Part shown: positions 15,585-22,699 of the stretch, in pieces
Layout: every line of letters starts with the position of its first letter
Position numbering within the stretch: position 1 is the first letter of the stretch
Assembly (NCBI GenBank): GCA_900550105.1
Contig: URQW01000038.1
Location: 1 to 28,329, forward strand
Source of the DNA: an uncultured Pelosinus sp.
Lineage (GTDB): Bacteria > Bacillota > Negativicutes > UMGS1260
Length of the DNA stretch: 28,329 nt
Reading direction: 5' to 3'
Notes under the pieces: generated by a model
Seen by the model: the letters and a program-made list of their open reading frames with translations, nothing else
What the model was told of the DNA's origin: nothing
Database searches by the model: none
Position numbers and translations under genes: made by a program

Positions 15585-17447
15585 ATGTCTGCTTTGGTTC
15601 AAAGCTTTAATGCCTGGAATGGTGAACCGAAAAGTAATGAGAAGAACTATTTTAAAGCGTTTCAGGAGATTCTTGAAAAACAACAAATTCGTGCAGTGAT
15701 GCAGCCCATTGTATCTCTCTCTGATGGAACTGTCATTGGTTATGAAGCGCTCAGTCGCGGTCCTAAGGGATCCTTTTTAGAAAGTCCTGATATGCTCTTT
15801 TCTTTGGCTAGGCGCTTTCAATGCGTATGGGAACTGGAAATGATCTGTCGGGAAAAGGCTTTAGCTAAGAGTGCGCTACTGCAAAAACAGGAACTTTTAT
15901 TTTTGAATATTGACCCGCTTGTGTTAAGCGATGAACGTTTTAATAGCAGCTTATTTCAGCAAAGTATGACTGCTTTACCAGGAGCTTCGCGGCGAATCGT
16001 TTTTGAAATTAACGAAGGAACAGCTATTGAGGATTATGAAAATTTTCGCCGGATCTTAAAACAGTTTCGACAGCAGGGCTATAAAATTGCCATTGACGAT
16101 GCTGGCGCTGGCTATGCAGGGTTAAATACACTGGCGCAAACCAATCCTCACTTTATTAAGATTGATATGGCGCTAGTTCGTCATATTGATAAAGATCCTT
16201 TCAAGCAGGCCCTAATGAAGGCTTTCCATGACTTCTCGCTTTTAACAAATATTAAAATGATTGCCGAAGGGATTGAAACGATTGCTGAGCTCAATGAGTT
16301 GATTCAAATTGGCATTCCCTATGGACAAGGCTATTTTTTGCAAAAGCCTTCAGAGAATATTACTCCGCTCGCCAGTGAGGTGCGCGGCTATATTGCCGAA
16401 CGGGTAAGGCGCAAAAAACGAGAAACGTTCTATACGCCAGTAACAATGCCGATTGGTGAAATTACTCGTCGTGATCCTTGTATTACGCCAACAACGCTGG
16501 GCCATGAAGTCATCGAGTATTTCAACAATAATCCGAAAAGTATGGGCGTATGTGTTGTAGAAGGAAAAAAGCCTGTGGGTTTATTGATGAAAGATCGTTT
16601 TTTTAGCAATTTGGGAACTCAGTACGGTGTCGCTTTGTATATGAATCGTAAAATTTCTTTAGTGATGGATAAGGACCCCATTGTTGTGGATTATGCCATG
16701 CCCTTAGAGCAAGTGTCTAAAATGGCTATTTCTCGTTCTGATGAGACACTGTATGACTATATTATCATCACAAAAAATGGCGAGTATTACGGTGTCATTA
16801 CGGTCAGGCGTTTACTAGAAAAAACAACACAACTGGAAGTAAATCGAGCGAAACATTCTAATCCATTGACAGGTCTTCCTGGTAATATTTTAATTGAAAG
16901 CACGATTAAAGAGGTACTAGCTCAAAACGAACCCTATACGATTTTATATTTTGATTTAGATAATTTCAAACCTTACAATGATGTGTACGGCTTTGAAAGC
17001 GGTGATAAAATCATTGATCTAACAGCTACCGTTATTCAGCAAGAATTGACGCGCGGCCTTGACGAGATACCCTTTGTGGGACATATTGGCGGCGATGATT
17101 TTATTGCTGTTTTGAGGCGCTGGAATGTAGAAGATATTTGCGGCCAGTTATCAGCCGCGTTTGATCGGCAGATTAGCTCTTTATATAGCGAAAGCGATTT
17201 AGCCAGAGGCTATATTTTGGCGAAAAACCGTCATGGTAAAGAGGAACGTTTTCCTTTGGTATCGCTTAGTATTGCGATTGTCACAAATAAGCAGCGCCAA
17301 TATCCATCAGCCCAAGCTGTGGCTGAAGCAGCCAGCCTGTTAAAGAAAAAATGTAAGCTTTACTGGCAAAGCTGCTATTTCAGTGAAGAAATGGTAGAGC
17401 CTGTTTGCAATTTGCGTCCGGTCCCGTCGGATTTAACAGAAACGTAA
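15585..17447 (+). CDS. Cyclic-di-GMP protein: EAL - CBS pair - GGDEF
   Basis: The protein has no membrane segment. An EAL phosphodiesterase domain (about 33-260) has its key residues in place: YEALSRGP (E54), NIDP (N108), FEINE (E141), IAIDDAGAGY (D171, D172), IKID (K192), AEGIET (E228) and QGYFLQKP. A CBS-pair region (about 285-412) follows. The GGDEF domain (about 420-600) has YFDLDNFKPYND and HIGGDDF (502-506), so the signature is GGDDF. No RxxD inhibitory site precedes it. Phosphodiesterase activity looks likely; cyclase activity is uncertain. ATG 15585 is preferred because GAGGTGG (15572-15578) lies 6 bases before it; ATG 15570 would add 5 residues. The gene sits between phoR and pstS with a PhoP-type promoter, which suggests that phosphate starvation changes c-di-GMP. 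The CBS pair suggests control by adenine nucleotides. Confidence 0.93.
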   Translation: MSALVQSFNAWNGEPKSNEKNYFKAFQEILEKQQIRAVMQPIVSLSDGTVIGYEALSRGPKGSFLESPDMLFSLARRFQCVWELEMICREKALAKSALLQKQELLFLNIDPLVLSDERFNSSLFQQSMTALPGASRRIVFEINEGTAIEDYENFRRILKQFRQQGYKIAIDDAGAGYAGLNTLAQTNPHFIKIDMALVRHIDKDPFKQALMKAFHDFSLLTNIKMIAEGIETIAELNELIQIGIPYGQGYFLQKPSENITPLASEVRGYIAERVRRKKRETFYTPVTMPIGEITRRDPCITPTTLGHEVIEYFNNNPKSMGVCVVEGKKPVGLLMKDRFFSNLGTQYGVALYMNRKISLVMDKDPIVVDYAMPLEQVSKMAISRSDETLYDYIIITKNGEYYGVITVRRLLEKTTQLEVNRAKHSNPLTGLPGNILIESTIKEVLAQNEPYTILYFDLDNFKPYNDVYGFESGDKIIDLTATVIQQELTRGLDEIPFVGHIGGDDFIAVLRRWNVEDICGQLSAAFDRQISSLYSESDLARGYILAKNRHGKEERFPLVSLSIAIVTNKQRQYPSAQAVAEAASLLKKKCKLYWQSCYFSEEMVEPVCNLRPVPSDLTET

Positions 17448-17486
17448 CATGGCTTTAACACAGTGGGAAAAGCATTGTTTTATAAT
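17433..17486 (+). promoter_or_regulatory. PhoP-box promoter of pstS
   Basis: TTAACA (17433), GTAACA (17444) and TTAACA (17455) are at exact 11-bp steps, with TATAAT at 17481-17486 after 20 bases. The first two hexamers lie in the end of the upstream c-di-GMP gene, and the second contains its TAA stop codon. Confidence 0.9.
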
Positions 17487-17526
17487 AAAGCAAGAATGAA
17501 ACTCAAACTTTCGAGGAGGAAATGAA

Positions 17527-18390
17527 ATGAAATTTCTCGGGAAATCCAAATTTTTAACGGCAGCTATTACATTAATGCTGGGAGCAAGCTTGATTGCTGG
17601 CTGTGGCGGCGGAAGCGACAAAGCCAAAGCGGCAACAGATGAAATTCAAGGAACGGTTACGGCGTCTGGTTCGACAGCTCTTTTGCCGCTCTTGAAACCA
17701 GCTCAGGAAGAATTCCAGAAAAAATATAGTAAGGTAACAGTAAATATTGCTGGCGGCGGTTCTTTCACAGGCTTAAATCAAGTCGCAGCAGGCTCAGTCA
17801 ATATTGGGAACTCTGACGTAGTTTTTACAGCAGAGTATAAAGATAAAGGTTTAGTCGATCATCAGGTTGCTGTTGCTCCTTTCGTATTTATTGCCAATAC
17901 GGATGTGTCGGTTGAGAATCTGACAGCACAGCAATATATCGATATTATGACTGGTAAGGTTACTAACTGGAAAGACGTTGGCGGTAAAGATGCCAAAATT
18001 ACACTGATTCATAGAGCTAAATCTTCCGGTTCTCGTGCTACCATTAGCGAAGTTGTGTTGAAAGGCGCTGAATTTACTGATAACGCAGTTATTCAAGATT
18101 CTAACGGAGCTGTACGTAGCGCTATAGCTAGTACGCCTGGTTCTATCGGTTATGTGGATGCCGCTTATGTTGATCAGACGGTCAAAGCACTTTCTTTCAA
18201 TGGCACAAAATATTCACCTGATGCTGTTATCAATGGTCAGTATCCTGTATTTGCTTATGAGCATATGTATACAAAGGGCGAAGCTACTGGTGCAGTAAAA
18301 GCTTTCCTTGACTATGTACTGAGCAAAGAGTTCCAAGATACGTATATTGAAAAGAACGGTTTCATCCCTATGACCAAAATGAAGAAGTAA
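17527..18390 (+). CDS. pstS: Phosphate-binding lipoprotein PstS
   Basis: The 287-residue substrate-binding protein has a lipoprotein signal with lipobox LIAGC (about 22-26), so it is anchored to the outer face of the cytoplasmic membrane. The mature part shows the phosphate-binding pattern TASGSTALLPLLK, then GGGSFTGLNQVAAGSVNIGNSD, and SSGSRATI. It captures phosphate and passes it to PstC-PstA. The ATG at 17527 follows GAGGAGGA at 17513-17520. A strong hairpin follows, and pstC has its own promoter, so PstS can be made in excess over the permease. Confidence 0.97.
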   Translation: MKFLGKSKFLTAAITLMLGASLIAGCGGGSDKAKAATDEIQGTVTASGSTALLPLLKPAQEEFQKKYSKVTVNIAGGGSFTGLNQVAAGSVNIGNSDVVFTAEYKDKGLVDHQVAVAPFVFIANTDVSVENLTAQQYIDIMTGKVTNWKDVGGKDAKITLIHRAKSSGSRATISEVVLKGAEFTDNAVIQDSNGAVRSAIASTPGSIGYVDAAYVDQTVKALSFNGTKYSPDAVINGQYPVFAYEHMYTKGEATGAVKAFLDYVLSKEFQDTYIEKNGFIPMTKMKK

Positions 18391-18405
18391 ACTTTTTAAA
18401 TAAGG

Positions 18406-18450
18406 ACAGAGGAGCTATAGCGTTTTCGCTATAGCTCCTCTGTTTGGTTT
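18406..18450 (+). terminator. Hairpin terminator or attenuator between pstS and pstC
   Basis: A 17-bp perfect stem (18406-18422 with 18427-18443) closes a TTTT loop. The tail (TTTGGTTTT) is an interrupted T-run, so termination may be partial. It would stabilise the pstS message and lower readthrough into pstC. The first PhoP-type hexamer of the pstC promoter starts at the end of this tail. Confidence 0.85.
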
Positions 18451-18503
18451 TAACAAAGAATTAACAATCCATTAACAGATCGCTCAGGGCAATGCTTTAT
18501 AAT
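18450..18503 (+). promoter_or_regulatory. PhoP-box promoter of pstC-pstA
   Basis: Three perfect TTAACA hexamers (18450, 18461, 18472) at exact 11-bp steps are followed after 20 bases by TATAAT (18498-18503). It is the clearest of the four PhoP-type promoters in the window. It allows pstC-pstA transcription even if the pstS transcript stops at the hairpin. Confidence 0.92.
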
Positions 18504-18555
18504 GAATTTAACAACTTAAACGAATGGTTTAGGAAAGGTAGAGGGATGTGGGACT

Positions 18556-19464
18556 ATGGAATTGGCCAGAACTTTAGTTGAATCGAAAGATAACAGGCAT
18601 AAATTTAAATTAACTTGTGATAAGTATATTCGTTATTTATTTATTGCTTGTGCCTGTCTCATGACATTGATTATTTTATCAATTATTATTTTTGTTGGAC
18701 AGCAGGGGCTTATGACATTTCAAGAAGTAAGTCCGATAGATTTTTTTACGCAATCAAAATGGAGTCCTTCTGATGGGAAGTTTGGTGCTTTCAGTTTTAT
18801 TTCTGGATCAATTCTAGTTACCTTACTGGCGGTAATTATTGGCGCACCGCTTGGTTTGGCCGGTGCCGTATTTATGGCTAAGATTGCTCCGTCTTGGCTT
18901 CGGGAAATTATGCGCCCAGCGACGGATCTCTATGTGGCTGTACCATCCGTTGTCTATGGCTTTGTCGGAATGACAATTCTAGTACCAGCAATTCGAACTT
19001 ATTTTCATACAAACACAGGCTTTGGTCTGTTGGCAGCGGCGCTGATTTTAGCTGTTATGATTTTACCAACGATTATTAGTATTTCCGAAGACGCGATTCG
19101 TGCTGTTCCAACTGCTTTAGAAGAAGCCTCTTTAGCATTAGGCGCTACACGTTGGCAAACTTTGTGGCGGGTGCTGATTCCTGCTGCTGTACCAGGTATT
19201 CTTACTTCAATTATTTTGGCTATGGCCAGAGCCGTTGGGGAGACAATGGCTGTGCAAATGGTTATCGGTAATACGCCGCAGTTGGCAAAGTCCTTGTTTA
19301 TGCCTACAGCAACATTGCCAAGCGAAATTGTTGTAGAAATGGGAAATACTCCGTTTGGTTCTGCCTGGGGGAATTCTCTCTTTTTGATGGCGCTGGTGCT
19401 GCTATTGCTATCACTTGCCATGATTTTAATTATGCGCCGTGTGGCGAAAGGACGGATGGCTTGA
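18556..19464 (+). CDS. pstC: Phosphate ABC transporter permease PstC
   Basis: The 302-residue protein has about six membrane segments, the first at about 30-52. The cytoplasmic EAA loop is visible as EEASLALGATRWQTLWRVLI. The segment SGSILVTLLAVIIGAPLGLAG and the MARAVGETMAVQMVIGN motif are typical of PstC. With PstA it forms the membrane channel for phosphate import. The start at ATG 18556 has only a moderate ribosome binding site (AGAGGG, 18540-18545). The stop overlaps the next gene, which indicates coupled translation with pstA. Confidence 0.96.
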   Translation: MELARTLVESKDNRHKFKLTCDKYIRYLFIACACLMTLIILSIIIFVGQQGLMTFQEVSPIDFFTQSKWSPSDGKFGAFSFISGSILVTLLAVIIGAPLGLAGAVFMAKIAPSWLREIMRPATDLYVAVPSVVYGFVGMTILVPAIRTYFHTNTGFGLLAAALILAVMILPTIISISEDAIRAVPTALEEASLALGATRWQTLWRVLIPAAVPGILTSIILAMARAVGETMAVQMVIGNTPQLAKSLFMPTATLPSEIVVEMGNTPFGSAWGNSLFLMALVLLLLSLAMILIMRRVAKGRMA

Positions 19465-20324
19465 TGTCTGCAAAGTTAACTGATAAAATTGCTACTTTCT
19501 TGATGTGGGTGGCGGGATTTCTCATTTTGGCGATTCTTGCCGCCTTTTTACTGTATATGTTAGTGAAAGGACTACCTGTTCTTTCCTGGAACTTTATTAC
19601 TAGCCCGTCAAGTGATATTCGCGCTGGCGGCGGTGTGGCCGGACAATTATTCAACTCTTTCTATATTTTATTTTTATCGTTATTGTTTTCCGTTCCCGTC
19701 GCACTCGGTGCTGGAATTTATCTAGCGGAATATGCGAAACAAAATAAGCTTACTGATATGATTCGCCTAAGTACGGAAAGCTTGGCCACAGTTCCTTCGA
19801 TTGTTTTGGGGCTATTTGGTATGATTATTTTTGTAAATATGCTCGGAATGGGCTTTAGCATTGTAGGCGGCGCTTTGACGCTGTCTCTCTTGAATCTGCC
19901 TGTGCTTGTGCGGGTTACCGAGGAAAGTATTCGAACTGTACCGGCCTATTACCGTGAGGCCAGTTTGGCTCTTGGTGCTACCAAGTGGCAGACGATCTGG
20001 AATGTTGTATTGCCCAATGCATTACCTGGTATTATTACGGGACTTACCTTGACGGCGGGGCGTGCTTTGGGGGAGACAGCTATATTGATTTTTACAGCAG
20101 GAACGACCGTATCGCGCCATATTGGTGATATTGATCCTACAGCGGCTGGTGAAACGCTGGCTGTGCACATGTGGTATGTCATGGCTGTAGGGCTGGTGCC
20201 TGACCGAATGGATATAGCCAATGGTACGGGGGCTTTGCTTATTGTCATGATTTTGATCTTCAATTTGCTCTTTGCTATCCCAGGCAGGATTATAAAAAGG
20301 CGGACGGCGGCAGCAAAGCATTAA
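19464..20324 (+). CDS. pstA: Phosphate ABC transporter permease PstA
   Basis: The second permease subunit has 286 residues and about six membrane segments. The EAA loop is REASLALGATKWQTIWNVVL, and GRALGETAILIFTAG matches PstA. The ATG at 19464 shares one base with the pstC stop (TGATG). A TTG directly before it (19461) is better spaced from AAAGGA (19447-19452), so the true start may be one codon earlier. No other pst gene follows; a 265-bp gap with a long hairpin separates it from the chemotaxis gene. Confidence 0.96.
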   Translation: MSAKLTDKIATFLMWVAGFLILAILAAFLLYMLVKGLPVLSWNFITSPSSDIRAGGGVAGQLFNSFYILFLSLLFSVPVALGAGIYLAEYAKQNKLTDMIRLSTESLATVPSIVLGLFGMIIFVNMLGMGFSIVGGALTLSLLNLPVLVRVTEESIRTVPAYYREASLALGATKWQTIWNVVLPNALPGIITGLTLTAGRALGETAILIFTAGTTVSRHIGDIDPTAAGETLAVHMWYVMAVGLVPDRMDIANGTGALLIVMILIFNLLFAIPGRIIKRRTAAAKH

Positions 20325-20352
20325 AAACCGATAGTACAGTTTTGACTGTTGG

Positions 20353-20456
20353 AAAATGGGGTTAGCGTATTCGGCATTTCTACTTGTAGGGTGTGGCTTT
20401 TTGGCAGTAATCACGCTATAGAGTAGGATTGCTTTGAACTACGATAGCCCCATTTT
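20353..20456 (+). other. Long imperfect hairpin / possible structured RNA or element after pstA
   Basis: This lies in the 265-bp gap between pstA and the chemotaxis gene. The ends 20353-20369 and 20440-20456 pair over 17 positions (15 Watson-Crick, one G-U, one mismatch). A second weaker helix (about 20380-20392 with 20412-20425) fits inside. A short T-run sits at the 3' end (20453-20457). It could be an unusual terminator for pstA, a structured leader of the next gene or a small inverted-repeat element. I could not match it to a known riboswitch, and saw no target-site duplication. Confidence 0.45.
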
Positions 20457-20547
20457 TGTGTCTGATCAGCACTGATTTTGTATTTGGAAGGTTTGGTTAT
20501 CTAAATGTTAAGAAATGGGAAAGTCACTAGGAAGACTGCGGCGGCAA

Positions 20548-20590
20548 TGATACCATGGACATGCACAAAAGAACTGATGGAGGGGTATCA
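20548..20590 (+). promoter_or_regulatory. Possible start-site hairpin of the chemotaxis gene
   Basis: TGATACC (20548-20554) is complementary to GGTATCA (20584-20590). The right arm includes part of the ribosome binding site and the A of the start codon, so pairing would hide the start. The loop is 29 bases, so stability is doubtful. Confidence 0.3.
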
Positions 20591-22653
20591 TGCTCAAAGG
20601 TCTGGCTTGGGTTTGGCATAAAGGTCGTACGTATTGGCAAAAGGGGAAAGGTTTTCGTGGGTTTAACAGGCAAAACTGGTGTGAAAGTTGGCAGCAAAAG
20701 TGTTCTTCTTTAGCTTTTTTATTTATTTTGGTTATGGTTCTTGCCTGTTCAGTTCCGGTGGCTTTGATTGGTTCTTATTTTGCAAGTCAAACGATGAATG
20801 GACTGATTCAGACTGATGTTGATAAGAATAGTAAAGTGGCGGAGCGAGTGGCCAGCGAACTAGGGAATTATATGCTTACTAAGCGTAATTTTTTGCTTGC
20901 TACTGCTTCACGACCAGAGATACGTTCCCTTCAGGCCGATGATGCCAAGCAATTTTTAACGTCCGTAAAACCTTATTATGGTACGGATAATTTAGCCGTG
21001 ATTCGATCAGATGGTCAAGAATTAGTACGCACAGATGCTTCTCCTGTCACAAATGTAGCAAAAGAAGCGTATTTCTCGCAAATTCATACCGAAAAAGCCG
21101 CTTTTTCGAATGTTGTAAAAGATCATGGGAAGCTGGCGGTCTTGGGAGCGATTCCGCTACAAGGGGCGAGCCAGAATATACAAGGTATTTTAGTTGGTCA
21201 AATTTCCTTAGCGACGATTCAAGGAATTGTTGAAACGATCTTAGCGCAAAATCCCGGCTATAATATGATTGTCATTGATCGAAATCGTGTTCCTTTGTTT
21301 TATCAGTCCGATGTTAGTGCTGTAGAGGAGCAGCGTCAACTCAATGAATCTTACTACAATGAAGCTGTAGCGCAAGAAAGTGGCGCTACAACGGCTATCG
21401 TACGCGGGCAGGATTATTTGATTTCCTACCGTTCTGTAGCGAATACGAACTGGGTTGTAATGACTTTTTATCCCAAGACAGCGGCGCTACAAGGGGCTTA
21501 TGACAGTGTTTATCAAAGTATCAAAGCGGCTTTTATTGTCGTGGCGATATTTATCATTGGCGGTCTCTTTTTTACACGTCGCCTCTTGGCCCCGCTTAAA
21601 ACGCTTGTTACAAAAGTAAATCTTGCTGCAGAAGGCGATTTGCGGCAAGATTTGGCAAGTACACGTCAAAATGAGTTTGGTCAGGTAGCTCGTTCCTTTG
21701 GGTTCATGATGGAGAGTCTTAGAAAAATTGTTTTGGCTGTAAAGAAAGCGACGCACTTTGTAACAACTGCCGCCGAGCAAGTTGCTGTAAGCGCTGAAGG
21801 CTCGACCCAGGCAAGCGAACAGGTAAGTCAAGCGGTGCAGATTATTGCTGTTTCCATGGAAAACCAACGCGAACGAGTGAAAGAGACGACAGAAGCGATT
21901 GAAGGGCTTTCCGAATTAAGTCGACGGGTGGCTGACAGCATTAGCCATATTGCCTTGCAAGCGGCCAGTTGCTCTGATACGGCCATAGACGGACAAAGCA
22001 CAGTGCAGAAAACAGTAGGCTATATGGAAGCAGTAAAAGAAACTATGAGTGGTACTGCTGATCAAATGGCTTTATTAGAAAACAATGCTAAGCAAGTCGG
22101 TCAAATTACCGATATGATTCGCGGTATTGCCAAGCAGACCAATTTGTTGGCGCTAAATGCCGCCATTGAGGCGGCAAGAGCAGGACAGGCAGGACGTGGT
22201 TTTGCCGTTGTTGCTGATGAGGTCCGCAAGCTAGCCGATCAGTCCCTTGCTTCTGTTCAAGAAATTTCTCAGGTGGTTCAACGAATTGATGACGAAACCA
22301 AAGCGGTCTCCGTTACAATGCGCCAAAGTTTTGATAAGGTTTGCGATGGAGTAGCCGCAGCTCAGTCCTTAGGACCTGCCTTTGAGAAAATTGTTGCTTC
22401 TGTCGCTTCCATGCACGAAAATACAGTCGTTGTACGCCAAGAGACGGATGAACAGGTAGAGCTTTGTCAGTCGGCGGTGAAGACCGTGCAATCGGTGATG
22501 GATTTAGTGTCGGCCAATAGTGAAAGCGTTCAGGAAATTGTGGCAGTTAGCGAAGAACAAGCCGATGCCTCGCGGCAAATTCATGAAGCTGTTGCTGAAG
22601 TGAAAATCCTAGCGGATGACTTAGCAGAGCTTATCAGTCGCTTCAAAGTATAA
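20590..22653 (+). CDS. Methyl-accepting chemotaxis protein with extracytoplasmic Cache-like sensor
   Basis: The 687-residue receptor has a basic, Trp-rich cytoplasmic N-terminus (about 40 residues, longer than usual) and TM1 (about 40-63). A double-Cache-like sensor domain (about 70-305, with DNLAVIRSDGQELVRTD and AKEAYFSQI) follows, then TM2 (about 310-330) and HAMP. The signalling domain has the hairpin tip GIAKQTNLLALNAAIEAARA and GFAVVADEVRKLADQ. It should sense an outside ligand and control CheA. ATG 20590 follows GGAGGGG at 20579-20585. It lies directly after the pst genes, so taxis related to phosphate is possible, but no PhoP-type repeat set was found before it. No CheR-binding pentapeptide is seen at the C-terminus. 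Confidence 0.93.
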   Translation: MLKGLAWVWHKGRTYWQKGKGFRGFNRQNWCESWQQKCSSLAFLFILVMVLACSVPVALIGSYFASQTMNGLIQTDVDKNSKVAERVASELGNYMLTKRNFLLATASRPEIRSLQADDAKQFLTSVKPYYGTDNLAVIRSDGQELVRTDASPVTNVAKEAYFSQIHTEKAAFSNVVKDHGKLAVLGAIPLQGASQNIQGILVGQISLATIQGIVETILAQNPGYNMIVIDRNRVPLFYQSDVSAVEEQRQLNESYYNEAVAQESGATTAIVRGQDYLISYRSVANTNWVVMTFYPKTAALQGAYDSVYQSIKAAFIVVAIFIIGGLFFTRRLLAPLKTLVTKVNLAAEGDLRQDLASTRQNEFGQVARSFGFMMESLRKIVLAVKKATHFVTTAAEQVAVSAEGSTQASEQVSQAVQIIAVSMENQRERVKETTEAIEGLSELSRRVADSISHIALQAASCSDTAIDGQSTVQKTVGYMEAVKETMSGTADQMALLENNAKQVGQITDMIRGIAKQTNLLALNAAIEAARAGQAGRGFAVVADEVRKLADQSLASVQEISQVVQRIDDETKAVSVTMRQSFDKVCDGVAAAQSLGPAFEKIVASVASMHENTVVVRQETDEQVELCQSAVKTVQSVMDLVSANSESVQEIVAVSEEQADASRQIHEAVAEVKILADDLAELISRFKV

Positions 22654-22676
22654 ATTGTACTGCAGGCGGCATACTA
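22648..22676 (+). promoter_or_regulatory. Candidate forespore (sigma-G-like) promoter of the SpoIID-like gene
   Basis: GTATA (22648-22652) is followed after 17 bases by CATACTA (22670-22676), a full match to GHATR, 17-18 bases, CATnHTA. The -35 overlaps the stop region of the chemotaxis gene. The expected start of transcription falls at the ribosome binding site (22682-22690), giving a very short leader, which is a weak point. Confidence 0.45.
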
Positions 22677-22699
22677 CAGGCAAAGGAGGACGAATTAAA

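Noticed and set aside
20353..20456. Insertion sequence or MITE
   Set aside because: Terminal repeats are present but no target duplication is visible and copy number cannot be judged from one window; kept only as a structured element.
20325..20590. GEMM-type c-di-GMP riboswitch before the chemotaxis gene
   Set aside because: Such riboswitches are common before chemotaxis genes, but the conserved core segments of GEMM-I were not found.
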